Shown: piece after piece, positions 20,389 through 31,003 of the stretch | Layout of the letters: every line of letters starts with the position of its first letter | Position numbering within the stretch: the first letter of the stretch is position 1 | Origin: Mermis nigrescens | Taxonomy: Eukaryota > Nematoda > Enoplea > Mermithida > Mermithidae | Direction of reading: 5' to 3' | Length of the DNA stretch: 64,000 nucleotides | Assembly: GCA_036768485.1 (NCBI GenBank) | Contig: JAVLUZ010000143.1 | Coordinates: 2,661,633-2,725,632 of the forward strand | Made by a program: the position numbers and the translations under genes | The notes under the pieces: model-generated | Seen by the model: only the letters and a program-made list of their open reading frames with translations | Told to the model about the DNA's origin: nothing | Databases searched by the model: none

Positions 20389-20765
20389 AACTTAACGAAA
20401 CAAGAAATTTTCTGGAAAGTCGTCAACGAAGTATACTGCAATAAAGGAAACTACAAACATTGCAAATACGCTATATTTTTCGATGAAGCTAAGACGCGCA
20501 ATTCTAATTACAGTTGCTGTGCGGGAGACGTCGCTTTGATCCAGTGCCTCAATATTGATTCATGGCCTTCTACCGTTGATCAAATTTTGGACAGCTTTTA
20601 CGAAAACGATAAAAACGTGTACCCGAAAATGACTGAAATGCAGTTTACTTATCCTACTATGCTGGGTGCGATTTTGCATGAAATCGGTCATGTTTTCGGT
20701 CTTGGACACGTTTCGGGAACAGTCATGAGTTCAGAATATTATAAGATATGCCATTATTTCACACG
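20389..20765 (+). CDS. YIL108W-like putative zinc metallopeptidase, exon 2 of 4 (catalytic)
   Basis: Carries the active site. Acceptor ACTGCAG ends at 20388; the donor is ACACG|GTGAGC. The exon encodes a cysteine-containing stretch (YCNKGNYKHCKY), AGDVALIQCLNIDSWPSTVD, then TYPTMLGAILHEIGHVFGLGH. Zinc ligands should be H283, H287 and H293 with catalytic E284, an HExxHxxGxxH motif as in metzincins. The SGTVM right after corresponds to the family's SGVM segment. The zinc motif, its MLGA-x-LHE-GH context and the following SG-VM make the family call strong. Peptidase activity has not been shown for the family as far as I know, so 'putative' applies. Confidence 0.93.
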
Positions 20766-20945
20766 GTGAGCTCAGGACATGTTCTATGCAAATTATAAAA
20801 GGTAATCTCGATATTTGTTTTTTAAAGATTCGCATTTGCAGCAAAGGCTCTGTTCGTTCCCTCCTATACATGTAGAGCAACGGTCCAAAATTTGAATTGG
20901 GTTAGCTGAGCTGACCATTTTCAGGAGTTGTGGATTGGATGGCTT

Positions 20946-21010
20946 TCACACGTGGGCGTGGGAGGGGGGTTTGGGCATAGCTGGGCAAGCCATAAAGTCT
21001 TGGCTGGTAC
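20946..21010 (-). mobile_element. Fragment of a family H1 MITE
   Basis: CACACGTGGGCGTGGGAGGGGGGTT-like start only, followed by unrelated sequence. Start of metallopeptidase intron 2. Confidence 0.5.
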
Positions 21011-21429
21011 CGGAGCCCAATTTTTTGGTTGGTTGCTTAAGTCAGAAGAGAAAAAACTTGCGTGTAAAAATTTATGCATCAAATTTTCAACGTGGCAGTC
21101 TTGCTTCCACGCAAAGTACATTCGTAATTTCACGCGAAGTCGCACTATTGCTTGCGACATAATCTTCCAATTAAAAATGGTGTGTCAAAATTAGTATGAT
21201 GTAAAAAAATAGTGCGAGCGATAATTTGCATAGCAATTATGTTTAAAAAACTATTTTGTTAACAGTTGATGATTTATCTTGAAGCGACATTCACCGCCTT
21301 TAATATGCTCATTGTTTATGCAATGTATTGTGTAAAAATAAAACTTTTACAGAGTTCCTCATTTTCATGTCGTAAAATAGTGCGTTTTCATTTCAAATAT
21401 AAATCCTGCTTGAAATGCACGGAAATTTT

Positions 21430-22921
21430 CAAAATTCAGCGCAACCTAAACATCAATAGCAAGTAATAAGATTAAATCAATTCGGCGCGAAACGCCGGAA
21501 AATTTTAACATTATTTTAACATTTTTCGGCGCAGAGCGCCGGAAAATTCTGAAATTTAACCGTCGTGAAACGCGATTTAGCATTACAAAAATTATCTAAA
21601 TTAGGCGCGAAGCGCCGGAAAAACTTTAAGATTTCACCTTTTTAAAACGCAATTTTGTATTACAAAAATTGTTGAAATTCTGCGCAACCTAAACATCAAT
21701 AACAAGTAATAAGATTAAATCAGTTCGGCGCGAAGTGCCGGAAAATTTTGACATTTTACCTTTCTGAAATGCAATTTCGCATCATAAAAATTGTCCGAAT
21801 TCGGCGCGGCCTAAACATAAACAACAATTAGGAAAAATTGTCCAAATTTGATTTTCACCTTTCTAAACCGAAATTTTAACATTACAACAATTGTCAAAAT
21901 TCTGCGCAACCTAAAAATCAATAAAAAGTAATAAGATTAAATCAATTCGGCGCGCAGCGCCAGAAAAATTTAACATTTTTCGGCGCGAAGCGCTGAAAAT
22001 TATCAAATTTAACCGTTGTGAAACGCGATTTAGCATTATAAAAATTATCAAATTAGGCGCGAAGAGCGCGGAAACCTTTAGAGATTCCACCTTTTTAAAA
22101 CGCAATTTTGCCTTACAAAAATTGTTGAAATTCTGCGCAACCTAAACATCAATAACAAGTAATAAGATTAAATCAGTTCGACGCGAAGTGCCGGAAAATT
22201 TTGACATTTTACCTTTCTGAAACGCAATTTCGCGTCACAAAAATTGTCCGAATTCGGCGCGGCCTAACATAAACAACAATTAGGAAAAATTGTCCAAATT
22301 TGAGTTTTCACCTTTCTAAACCGAAATTTTGTATTACAACAATTGTCAAAATTCTGCGCAACCTAAAAATCAATAAAAAGTAATAAGATTAAATCAATTC
22401 GGCGCGCAGCGCCGGAAAATTTTAACATTTTTCGGCGCGAAGCGCGGAAAAATTATCAAATTTAACCGTTGTGAAATGCGATTTAGCATTATAAAAATTG
22501 TCCAAATTTGGCGCGAAGCGCGGAAAAACTGAAATTTCACCTTTTCAAAACGCAATTTTGCATTACAAAAAATTGTCGAAATTCTGCGCAACCTAAACAT
22601 CAATAACAAGTAATAAGATTAAATCAATTCGGCGCGAAGTGCCGGAAAATTTCGACATTTTACCTTTCTGAAACGCAATTTCGCGTCACAAAAATTGTCC
22701 GAATTCGGCGCAGCCTAAACATCAACAACAATTATGAAAATTAAATCAATCGGCGCGAAGCGCTGAGAAAATTTTAAAATTTAACCTTGTGAAACGCGAT
22801 TTAGTATCACAAAAATTGTCCAAATCGGCGGAAAATTTTGAGATTTCACCTTTTTAAAACGCAATTTTGCATTACAAAAATTGTCAAAATTCAGCGCGGC
22901 CTAAACATCAATAACAAGTAA
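21430..22921 (+). repeat. Higher-order satellite with GGCGCGAAGCGCC monomers
   Basis: About 1.5 kb of roughly 100-120-bp monomers. Each has a GGCGCGAAGCGCC-type palindrome, a 'tttaacctttctgaaacgc' segment, AATTGTC and a GCGCAACCTAAACATCAA block. Larger units repeat: the anchor AGTAATAAGATTAAATCAA recurs at 21462, 21927 and 22379, spacings of 465 and 452 bases, so about three higher-order units. It lies in metallopeptidase intron 2. Confidence 0.9.
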
Positions 22922-23124
22922 TGTGTGTATTAAAGACTAGTGTTTATTTACACATAAAACTGGTGGACAGACAAGTATGTATTTCTAATACATCGATTTG
23001 TACAGATCACAAAAATACATCATGTGTTTTATTGTGATCTGACGAATTATTATTATCACTAAATTAGGCATTACTTACTTAGGTATAATCTTTGAATTAT
23101 GCATTACCTACGTATTAATCTAAG
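22922..23124. other. Junction between two tandem arrays, with a small inverted repeat
   Basis: Unique AT-rich sequence. CAGATCACAA (about 23003) faces TTGTGATCTG (about 23032), a 10-bp perfect stem with a loop of about 18 bases. Confidence 0.5.
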
Positions 23125-24062
23125 AGCCCAGTAACCGATTTGGTTGCCGGGATTTAAAAATCGGTTGTTGGAATCTGAAAATCGATTGCTGAGCTCCATA
23201 AATCGGTTGTGGGACGCCAAAAATCGGTTGCTAAGGTCTAAAAATTGATTGCTAGGGTCAAAAAATCAGTTAGTGGGATCCGAAAAGCGGTTGCTGGTGT
23301 CTTAAAATCAGTTCTTGGCTCCAAAAATCGGTTGCTGGGGGTCTAAAAATCGGTTGCAGGGGTTCTTAATCAGTTGGTGGGCTCAAAATTTCTATTGCTG
23401 GGGTCTAAAAATCGCCTGTTGAGGTTCGAAATTAGTTGGTGGGCTCCAAAATTCAGTTGGTGGGCTCCAAAAATCAATTAGTGGGGTTCAAAAATCAGTT
23501 GCTAGGGTCTAAACACCAGCTGGTGGGCTCAAAAATCGGTTGTTGAGGTATAAAAATCGATTGCTGGGGTCAAAAAATCACTTGGTGGGATCTAAAATCG
23601 GTTGCTGGGGTCTTGAAATCAGTTCTTGGCTCCAAAAATCGGTTGCTACGGTCTAAAACTCGATTGCTGGGGTCCCAAATCAGTTGTTGGGCTCCAAAAT
23701 TTTAATGGTTGGGTCTAAAAATCGGTTGCTGAGGTCATAAAGCAGTTGATAAGATCAAAAAATCAGTTAATGGGCACCAAAAATCGGTTGCTAAGGTCTA
23801 AAAATCGATTGCTGGGGTCACGAAATCAGTTATTGAGGTCCATAATTGGTTGCTGTGATCTTGAAATCAGTTCTTGGCTTCAAAAATCGGTTGTTTTGGT
23901 CTAAAAATCGATTGCTGGGGTCTTAAATCAGTTGGTGGGCTCCAAAATTCTCTTGGTTTGGTCTAAAAATCGGTTGCTGAGATCTTAAAGCAGTTGATGG
24001 GATCAAAAAATCAGTTAATGGGGTCCAGAAATGGGTTGCTGGGGTCTAAATTCGGTTGCTGG
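23125..24062 (+). repeat. 21-bp minisatellite (AATCGGTTGCTGGGG type)
   Basis: About 45 diverged copies of a 21-base unit such as GGTTGCTGGGGTCTAAAAATC. The array is continued after a MITE at 24937 and appears in reverse complement from about 25036. It is non-coding because stops occur in all frames. Confidence 0.9.
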
Positions 24063-24075
24063 CATAGGTGGGCAG

Positions 24076-24668
24076 CATAGGTGGGCAATGCCGCGCCACC
24101 TACGCCACCGGGTGGCGTCAGAAGGCACTCCGGTACCTTCAGAACTCCAGCCGGGTGGCGCCAGTAAAAACAGCTTTTGATTGGGGGAGGGGGTAGCATT
24201 TTGTGACTCGGAATGAAAAAGTGAGAAAATGATACAACCAACCAACTAGCCAGCCAACCAATCAATTAAACGACCAACCAACCAGCCAACTAGCCAACCA
24301 ATCAACCAACCGGCCAAACAACCAACCAACTTACCGGCCAAATAACCAGCCAACTAGTCAACCAAACAACCAACCAACCACCTAATCAACCAAACAACTA
24401 ACCAACTGGCCAAACAAACAACCAACCAACTAGCCAATTGAACAAGCAAACAACCAGCTAAACAACCAACAAACTAGCCAACCAACCAACCAACCAACTA
24501 GCCAACCAAAGAAACAACCAATTAACCGGCCAAACAACCAACCAACTGGCCAACCAACCAACCAACTAATGAAGCAAACAACCAACCAACCGGCCAAACA
24601 ACCAACCAACCAACCTCAACAAAAGGGACCCCGGTACCTTCAGAATCAAAATCCGTTGCCCAGGTATG
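24076..24668 (-). mobile_element. hAT-like element H2 with internal CCAA minisatellite, copy 1
   Basis: 593 bp. Ends CATAGGTGGGCAATGCC and GTTGCCCAGGTATG share the H1 terminal motif. The perfect duplication GTGGGCAG (24068-24075, 24669-24676) falls within the H1 terminus it entered. The inside has CCGGTACCTTCAGAA on both sides of a CCAACCAA-type array (about 24235-24612) and GCCACCGGGTGGCG. Reverse-oriented relative of 52468-53124. Confidence 0.93.
24235..24612 (-). repeat. CCAA-type minisatellite inside element H2
   Basis: Irregular array of CCAACCAACTAG- and CAACCGGCCAAA-like units on the plus strand. The same array, reverse complemented, fills 52515-52975. Confidence 0.9.
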
Positions 24669-24936
24669 GTGGGCAGCAACAAAATACTGGGGGAGGAGGG
24701 GGTTGAGTGTGTGCAAGATTTATCAAAGGTCAAAAATAGTATTAAAAATGATGTTATGGCGAAAAACCACCATTATTCAACGTTTCCCATCGAGCACTAG
24801 CCATTAGCATCAAAAAAACTGCGAAAAAAACAAAAAAATTAAAAAATTGAATTCAGGGAGGTTGTTTTGGCTTCTGGGGGAATCCGGTCTTCTGGGGGTG
24901 CGTACCCCCAAACACCGCCCCCAACGCCTACGTGTG

Positions 24937-25213
24937 GTTGCTGGGGTCTAAAATCGGATGGGGCTCCAAAAATCGGCTGCTTGAGGTCTAAAAGTCGGTT
25001 GCTGGGGTCTAAAAATCAGTTGGTGGGCTCCGAAAATTGGTTGACCCTAGCAACAGATTTTTGTACCCAGCAATCATTTTTTATACTCCCAGCAACCGAT
25101 TTTTGGATCCCACCAACTGATTTTTAGACTACAGAAACTGATTTTTGACCCCATCAACTGATTTTTAGACCCCGGCAACCGATTTTTAGACCCGAGCAAC
25201 CGATTTTTGAAGC
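24937..25213. repeat. Minisatellite continuation with an orientation switch
   Basis: Forward 21-bp units to about 25034, then reverse-complement units (CAGCAACCGATTTTTGGAT type) to 25213. The switch makes an inverted repeat about 25 bases either side of GGTTGACCCTAGC. Confidence 0.85.
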
Positions 25214-25221
25214 CTAGCAAC

Positions 25222-25476
25222 CATACGTGGGCAGCAAAAAATTCCGGGGGGTGCAAGATTTTTTGAAAGTCAAAAAATGGCCTTAAAAATGGTGGTAGGG
25301 CAATAAAAACACCTTTTTTCGACGTTTCTCATCAAGAACTATCCATTGGCATCAAAAAATTGCGAAAAAACGAAAAAAAAATTTTCAAAAATTGAATTCT
25401 GGGGGGGTATTTTGATTTCTGGGGGTATTTTGGTTTCTGGGGGGTGCATACCCCATAAACCCCACGCCCAGGTGTG
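25222..25476 (+). mobile_element. hAT-like MITE family H1 inserted in the inverted minisatellite
   Basis: 255 bp, unnested, CATACGTGGGCAGCA to CACGCCCAGGTGTG. Perfect duplication CTAGCAAC (25214-25221, 25477-25484). The minisatellite resumes for about 50 bases afterwards. Confidence 0.95.
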
Positions 25477-25676
25477 CTAGCAACTGATTTTGGATCTCAG
25501 CAACGAATTTTTGGACCCCAGCAACTGATTTTGGCTGCACTGTTGGTGGACATCTCATCTTGTAAGATGCCTAAAAAGTTTTCATACAAAACATAGGGTG
25601 CAACTGGTGGACCCTCCGGCTGGTACCGAACTTGCTTCGGCTGGTACCCTGATTGAACCTGGTTGAACCCCTTGCC

Positions 25677-26167
25677 CAGGTGTGGGTTTGGAGGGTATGC
25701 ACCCCAGAAGTTCGAATACCCCCAGAATTCAATTTTTGAAATTTATTGTGTTTTTCGCAATTTTTGATGCCAATGGATAGTGCTCGACGAGAAATGTTGA
25801 AAAATAGTGTTTTTCGCCATACCACCACACATGGGCGTGGCGGGTTTGGGGGGTATGCACCCCCAGAAGTTGAAGTACCCCCAGAAATCAAAATACCCCC
25901 CCCAGAAAAATTTTTTTGCTTTTTTAGCAATTTTTTGATGCCATTGGATAGAGCTTGATGAGAAACGTCGAAAAATGGTGTTTTTTCGCCATACCACCAT
26001 TTTTAAGGCCAGTTTTGACCTTTAAGAATTTTTCACCCCCCCCCCAGAAATTTTTTCAACCCCCAGAATTTTGGTGCTGCCCACCTATGCATACCACCAT
26101 TTTTGAGATCATTTTTAGCCCTTTAAAAAGCCTTGAACTCCTAGAATTTTGGTACGGCCCACCTATG
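25677..26167 (-). mobile_element. hAT-like MITE family H1, host of a nested copy
   Basis: The left part ends at CGCCATACCAC. The right part resumes at 26098 with CATTTTTGAGATC and ends GGCCCACCTATG. The 5' terminus is degenerate (CCCAGGTGTGGG). Confidence 0.8.
25826..26089 (-). mobile_element. hAT-like MITE family H1, nested at CATACCAC
   Basis: CACACATGGGCGTGG start and GCTGCCCACCTATG end. Perfect duplication CATACCAC (25818-25825, 26090-26097) of host MITE sequence. Confidence 0.94.
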
Positions 26168-26209
26168 ATGGCCTTCTATTCTTGCCTAGAAATCGCAGGA
26201 AAATACCTA

Positions 26210-26990
26210 AAATGACTTGAGAACGCAATTTTTCGCTCAAGAATGGGGAGAATCAACCTTTTGCTGAAAAAGGCCGGTTGTGTTGGTTTAAAAATTGATT
26301 GCCGAAGTCAAACACTGTTTTTCTAGCCCCGGAAAATGGGTCTCCTTGTCCGAAACGTGGCTGTCTGGTCCAGAAAGAGTTTTTCCAGCAATGAAAGATG
26401 ATTGTCGTTTAAGCTTAGAAAGTGGTTGTCCTGGTGCAAAACGATTTTCCCGATCCAAAAAAGCTAATGGTTTTTTGCTGGAAAAAACGCTAAAAAGCAT
26501 AAAATCACACTACTTCGGCCGAAAATTAGACTCTATCCATTGGCATAAAATCCGAAAAAGATTTGAAAATTTGATTATTCAGTGTCTAGCTCTGCGGAAT
26601 TTTAAATTCTTGGAAGTATTCGAATCCCATCTCCACTTAATGGCATAGGAAAAGGTGAAAGGGGGTCAGATTTTGAAAAAACCGAATACTGTCAGGCGAT
26701 TTTGGTGAATCATAAGTTGCTGCTGGGAAAATTTGGATTTTGTAATAAAAAAATACAGCTCAGTGAACCAAAAGTTCAGTCACTATTGGCAGTTTACTGT
26801 AAAGTATTACCTTTTGATAGTCTTACACTTTTTTGATTGTTTGTCACATAATAGTGAATAATCTACTCGATGCATTGTTTAAAATAAACATCTTTTTGAT
26901 TAATACATTTTAAAGTGACTTTCTGACCTAAAGAATCAGATTTTATAATGTTTAAGTGAATAAAAATATCAGTAAATCACCAGGTAAAAA
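26210..26990. other. Gene-free stretch within metallopeptidase intron 2
   Basis: Includes short units resembling the 21-bp minisatellite core (about 26270-26480, 'gtccagaaag'/'gtgcaaaacg' types) and AT-rich sequence similar to 7195-7465 (CAGTCAACC/TTTGCCTATTGTTTGTCACATAA-like). That suggests an older duplication. No gene seen. Confidence 0.4.
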
Positions 26991-27001
26991 AGCATGTTGA
27001 C

Positions 27002-27515
27002 CACACATGGGCGTAGGGAGGGGGTTTGGGGGGTATGCACCCCCCAGAAGTTGAAATACTCCCCAGAATTCAAATTTTGAAATTTTTTTGCTTTTTTAGC
27101 GATTTTTTGATGCCATTGGATAGTGCTCGATGAGAAACGTCGAAAAATGGTGTTTTTTCGCCATACGACCACAGCTGGTCGTGGGGGGGGGTTTGGGGGG
27201 TATGCACCCCCAGAAACCAAAATCCCCCCTAGAAATCAAAATACCCCCAGAATTCCATTTTTGAAAATTTTTCTCGTTTTTTTTCGCAATTTTTTGTTGC
27301 CAATGGATAGTGCTTGACGAGAAACGTTGAAAAATGGTGTTTTTATCGCCATACCACCATTTTTAAGGCCATTTTTTGACCTTCAAAAAAATCTTGCACC
27401 CCCCCCCCAGAAATTTCTTGCTGCCCACGTATGCATGCAACCACTTTTAAGACCATTTTTGACCTTTGAAAATTTTTCACACCCCCCCCCAGAATTTCGG
27501 TGCTGCCCACCTATG
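27002..27515 (-). mobile_element. hAT-like MITE family H1, host of a nested copy
   Basis: CACACATGGGCGTAGGG start and GCTGCCCACCTATG end. Perfect outer duplication ATGTTGAC (26994-27001, 27516-27523). Confidence 0.93.
27170..27433 (-). mobile_element. hAT-like MITE family H1, nested at the CATACCAC site
   Basis: CACAGCTGGTCGTGG start and GCTGCCCACGTATG end. Flanks CATACGAC and CATGCAAC agree at six of eight positions. The host position equals that used at 25826. Confidence 0.88.
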
Positions 27516-27541
27516 ATGTTGACCCATGTTTACTACACGAC

Positions 27542-27810
27542 CACACCTGGGCGTGAGGGGATTTGGGGGTATGAACCCCCCCTCCTGCGAGAAACCAAAA
27601 TACCCCCTTACCTCCAGAAATCGAAATAACCCCCAGAATTCAATTTTTGAAATTGTTTTGTTTTTTTCGCAATTTTTTGATGCCAATGGATAGTGCTCGA
27701 TGAGAAACGTTGAAAAATGGTGTTTTTTCGCCATACCACCATTTTTAAGGCCATTTTTTGACCTTTGAAAAATCTTGCACGCGCCAGAATTTCGGTGCTG
27801 CCCACGTATG
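27542..27810 (-). mobile_element. hAT-like MITE family H1
   Basis: CACACCTGGGCGTGAGG start and GCTGCCCACGTATG end. Flanks TACACGAC and TACGCGAC agree at seven of eight positions. Confidence 0.92.
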
Positions 27811-27849
27811 TACGCGACCCTTTTTTTAAATTTCACTCCCCTCTGATCA

Positions 27850-28100
27850 GGCCACTCCTACATGGCTAATCTATGTATGCCCTCTCCCATACATGCAATG
27901 ACTGAAAATTGTGAGTGATGGAGGAATCCTCGGCTATTTTCAGGGGGAATAAATGACCTCAAATTTTTCGTTGAAAACAGCCAAAAATACATAAAAACGA
28001 CCCCAAAAAATCAATTTTTCTAAAAATCGTCTGTGATGGGGACGGACGACTTACTTGGGATAGAGGATTCCCATCCTTCTGCTACATGTATGCCCCTTAC
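27850..28100 (-). repeat. Family R7 repeat, degenerate
   Basis: Shares the GGGGGAATAAATGACCTC, AAAACAGCCAAAAATAC and GGGGACGGACGACTT blocks and a CTACATGTATG end with 2866-3060. Confidence 0.5.
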
Positions 28101-28193
28101 GTCCATGTGCTGAACCAGTATTCCTGCTTTATCTTACATGAGAATATGTGTGCTTTTGGCAAGAATTTTAATTAATTATTTGGCATATTACAG

Positions 28194-28319
28194 GAACCGA
28201 AATTCAGGGTCAAATCAATGGAGATGCTTTGATCAGAATTGCTTAACAATTTTACATGGCCATATTTACTTTAACGCTGAATTAGCGGAAACGCAGGATG
28301 AAGTATCTTTCGATGCAAA
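28194..28319 (+). CDS. YIL108W-like putative zinc metallopeptidase, exon 3 of 4
   Basis: A 126-base exon between acceptor GCATATTACAG (ending 28193) and donor GCAAA|GTGAGA, phase 2 in and out. It encodes NRNSGSNQWRCFDQNCLTIL followed by HGHIYFN. This corresponds to the tryptophan-led segment that follows the zinc site in the family, where a W-x-R/D-x-C-A-x-x-L-x-x-H-x-W-F-like pattern precedes the C-terminal beta domain. The intron before it is about 7.4 kb and is filled with satellite, minisatellite and nested MITEs. Identification rests on phase, canonical splice sites and the position-specific resemblance; on its own it would be too short. Confidence 0.78.
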
Positions 28320-28739
28320 GTGAGAAATTTAAAATCGTTTTGAAGTTTAAGAACTTGAGTATATATTTTTTCGTTAACAATAAAATTTATGACTGCTTTT
28401 TGTACGTTTCTGTATCCGAAGTTTTGAACCATATGGAAGTGATGTAATCTGTATATCCTGATTTGATTAGTAAGCACTTGATTTCAGTTTCATCGTTTTG
28501 CCATTTTGGAGTGCTTTTGTCATCGTTTTACACCATCCTGAAAATTGTAATTTTCCCTCCGCAGATAACTGTGAGAATAAATTTCAAATCCATATTAGTT
28601 CTCGCTCTATCTTGCATTTATGTAACGATATCAATTAGTTACCTATGCAAATAAGGCTAATTAAGTATAAAATTTTTAGTTTTATCAAATAATTATAAGC
28701 GCTCAAGCGGGTGAACTTAAGGGAGTGAATGCACATGGC

Positions 28740-29140
28740 CATACATGGGCAGCAAGGAAATTCTGGGGGAGGGGTTGAACTTGACAAAAATATTACTAAA
28801 AATGGAATTGTGGGGGTCTTCAGTAATCTGCGGGGATTTTCAACTTCTGTTAGGAGTACCCCCCAGCACACCTGGGCGTTGGGGATTTGGGGGGTATGCA
28901 CCTTCCCCAGAAACCAAAATACCCCCACCAGAATTCAATTGTTGAAAATTTTTTTCGTTTTTTTTCGCAATTTTTTGATGCCAATGGATAGTGCTTGATG
29001 AGAAACGTCGAAGAATGGTGTTTTTCGCCATACCACCATTTTTAAGGCCATTTTTTGACCTTCAAAAAATCTTGCACACCCCCCCCAGAATTATCTTGCT
29101 GCCCACGTATGCCCCCCAGACTCCCCCACGCCCATGTGTG
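28740..29140 (+). mobile_element. Short-form H1s MITE hosting an H1 copy
   Basis: CATACATGGGCAGCAAGG start and CACGCCCATGTGTG end. Perfect duplication CACATGGC (28732-28739, 29141-29148). The middle contains CTTCAGTAATCTGCGG. It is interrupted by 28867-29111. Confidence 0.92.
28867..29111 (-). mobile_element. hAT-like MITE family H1, nested in H1s
   Basis: CACACCTGGGCGTTGG start and GCTGCCCACGTATG end. Perfect duplication CCCCCCAG (28859-28866, 29112-29119). Confidence 0.94.
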
Positions 29141-29215
29141 CACATGGCTAGCCATAGAACGAATTTGGGAACGTTTTTCCTCATTTATGCATATAGCGAG
29201 CGAGTGTCTCACAAT

Positions 29216-29465
29216 CACACATGGGCGTGGGGGGTTTGGGGTATGCACCTCCCAGAAGTTGAAATACCCCCCCAGAAAAAAATTTTTTTTGCTTTCTTAG
29301 CAATTTTTTGATGCCATTGGATAGTGCTCGATGAGAAACGTCGAAAAATGGTGTTTTTTCGCCATACAACCACTTTTAGGACCATTTTTTGACCTTTAAA
29401 AATTTTTTCACCCCCTCCAGAAATTTTTTCACCCCTCCCCAGAATTTTGGTGCTGCCCACCTATG
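29216..29465 (-). mobile_element. hAT-like MITE family H1
   Basis: 250 bp, CACACATGGGCGTGG to GCTGCCCACCTATG. Perfect duplication CTCACAAT (29208-29215, 29466-29473). Confidence 0.95.
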
Positions 29466-29892
29466 CTCACAATGCTAACTAGGTGTGACACTTTGTTTTT
29501 GAATAACTTAAATAACTTATTTATAAATCAATCGAACAACACAAAATTTTAACACAATGTATGCAGACTGTAGAGAAACACGATAAATACAATATCTGAT
29601 CACTGGTACGTATGTTTAAAGTATTTACTATAACCTATTTAATTATATCTATTTACCATCTAATAAATCTTTTCATCTCAGGTAATTTCAATTGTAACAT
29701 GAAAAAATGCATCGATAAGTTTTTATTTTTGAATACTTTTTGACGCATAAATCAACTTTATTGGTGCATTTGATCAAATCACATCATTCATGACTTTCAG
29801 TGAACAAATATTTTGTGGGTATGTATGTCATTTCAAACTGTTCTTTACCAAATTTCAGGTTTTTTTCAAGCTAAAATTTCATGTTGTTTGAT

Positions 29893-30066
29893 TATAGTCT
29901 GTTTCACACAAGTTTGAGCATAAATTTTAAAAACTATGTCCGACAATAAGCCGACAGATTGCTTGCGAGTATAGCATCGATTTGATATATAATTATTGTA
30001 ATCCGTCGGTTTACTTTCGAAAAAATTCTTAAAATTTATGCCCAGAGTTATGTGAAACAGACTATA
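29893..30066 (+). mobile_element. MITE family M2 (TATAGTCTGTTTCAC ends)
   Basis: 174 bp with long terminal inverted repeats: TATAGTCTGTTTCACACAA at the left against TTATGTGAAACAGACTATA at the right, plus GCATAAATTTTAA against TTAAAATTTATGC inside. Palindromic TATA at both tips fits a TA target. It lies in metallopeptidase intron 3. Confidence 0.85.
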
Positions 30067-30358
30067 AGTAGTAAGAGAGCTATGTTATGTATTTAAAAAC
30101 AAAACTAGCTACAGTCACTGAGCAGCAGCGGAATTCTGCGGGTCTCTCGTTGGTGCAAAGCTGAGGGAAATTCCAAAAACATGTGAAAATCCAATGCCGG
30201 GGGTAAGTTGGATTCTCGTGTAGAGGCCTAGTAGTCTATGAAAACCCTACATTTGGTCATAGTTCCTATATATATTTTATATAACGTATGCAATGTACGT
30301 ATTTATATCTTTCAACAGCATGATACCGCATAAAATGGGGCTTATTTGTTTGATTCAG

Positions 30359-30572
30359 GACGAAATTGGTGTACGCAAAGAACAAGGTTTTTCTCGCAGA
30401 AGTGCGCGTCGTGGGTACAGGAGATATTGTTATGACGTGGAATTTCGAAAAATCGTACAAGCCTGTTCATTGGACTCTGCCGTCAGATATAAATCTTACC
30501 TCGGATGTATCATTATTCGTATTGAGTGGTACTGGGAATCTGCATATATTTTCCTGCGATCTGGAATTGTAA
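30359..30572 (+). CDS. YIL108W-like putative zinc metallopeptidase, exon 4 of 4 (terminal)
   Basis: Acceptor TTGATTCAG ends at 30358. The first base completes the lysine codon carried over in phase 2. The frame runs 71 residues to TAA at 30570-30572 (LVYAKNKVFLAEVRVVGTGD, then VHWTLPSDINLTSDVSLFVL). In family members the C-terminus is a beta-rich domain with the same 'LRxVELxxxG' and 'LP...L....SL.V.' rhythm, which this resembles. With 425 codons in total the gene appears intact: no stop, frameshift or missing zinc ligand. Confidence 0.8.
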
Positions 30573-30576
30573 AAAT

Positions 30577-30582
30577 AATAAA
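30577..30582 (+). terminator. AATAAA polyadenylation signal of the metallopeptidase gene
   Basis: Perfect AATAAA five bases after the stop codon. If used, the 3' UTR is very short; a later signal cannot be excluded. Confidence 0.5.
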
Positions 30583-30666
30583 ATGCAAAAATGCATTCTG
30601 CATGTTGCATATGCGAGCTATGCACACCTACTGTATTTATACAATGCATGTGTGCACATAGGTACA

Positions 30667-31003
30667 TAATGTTGGTAAATACATTAGGTTAACTGCGCTA
30701 GACACGTTTTAACATTCTGCTATCATGTACATATGTATGATACAACATAAATCTTCTATGTAGCGGGATGTTGTAGCGTTTGTAAATACTGGCCAGTTGC
30801 AGAGGAAACCGATCAGATTAGAGTTGTCTGTCATGTCACCAGGCATGAACTTGGGGGCCTAGATGAATGGGCGTTGGGTTTACAACCGCAGAATCTGAAA
30901 ACCTTCGCAAAAATCGATAAACCTCCAAAATTGAATTTTTGGTATTTTCGCCAGAATTTGACTAACACCCATGTACATGTGGCCTAGAGTCTATATACTA
31001 GAC
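30667..31003. other. Gene-free stretch, nothing recognised
   Basis: AT-rich, with several ACATATGTATG-like runs. A possible worn family H1s remnant lies at 30855-30990 (GGGCGTTGGG, then CACCCATGTACATGTG). Confidence 0.35.

Larger units (their letters stand above)
24063..24936 (+). mobile_element. hAT-like MITE family H1 inserted in the minisatellite
   Basis: Perfect duplication of the minisatellite octamer GTTGCTGG (24055-24062, 24937-24944). Its first 13 bases are separated from the rest by the 593-bp element 24076-24668. Confidence 0.93.

Noticed and set aside
23125..25530. Regular repeats with spacer-like variation, possible CRISPR-like array
   Set aside because: Units are 21 bp, contiguous and diverged, with no constant repeat and unique spacer pattern. 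The context is a eukaryotic intron.
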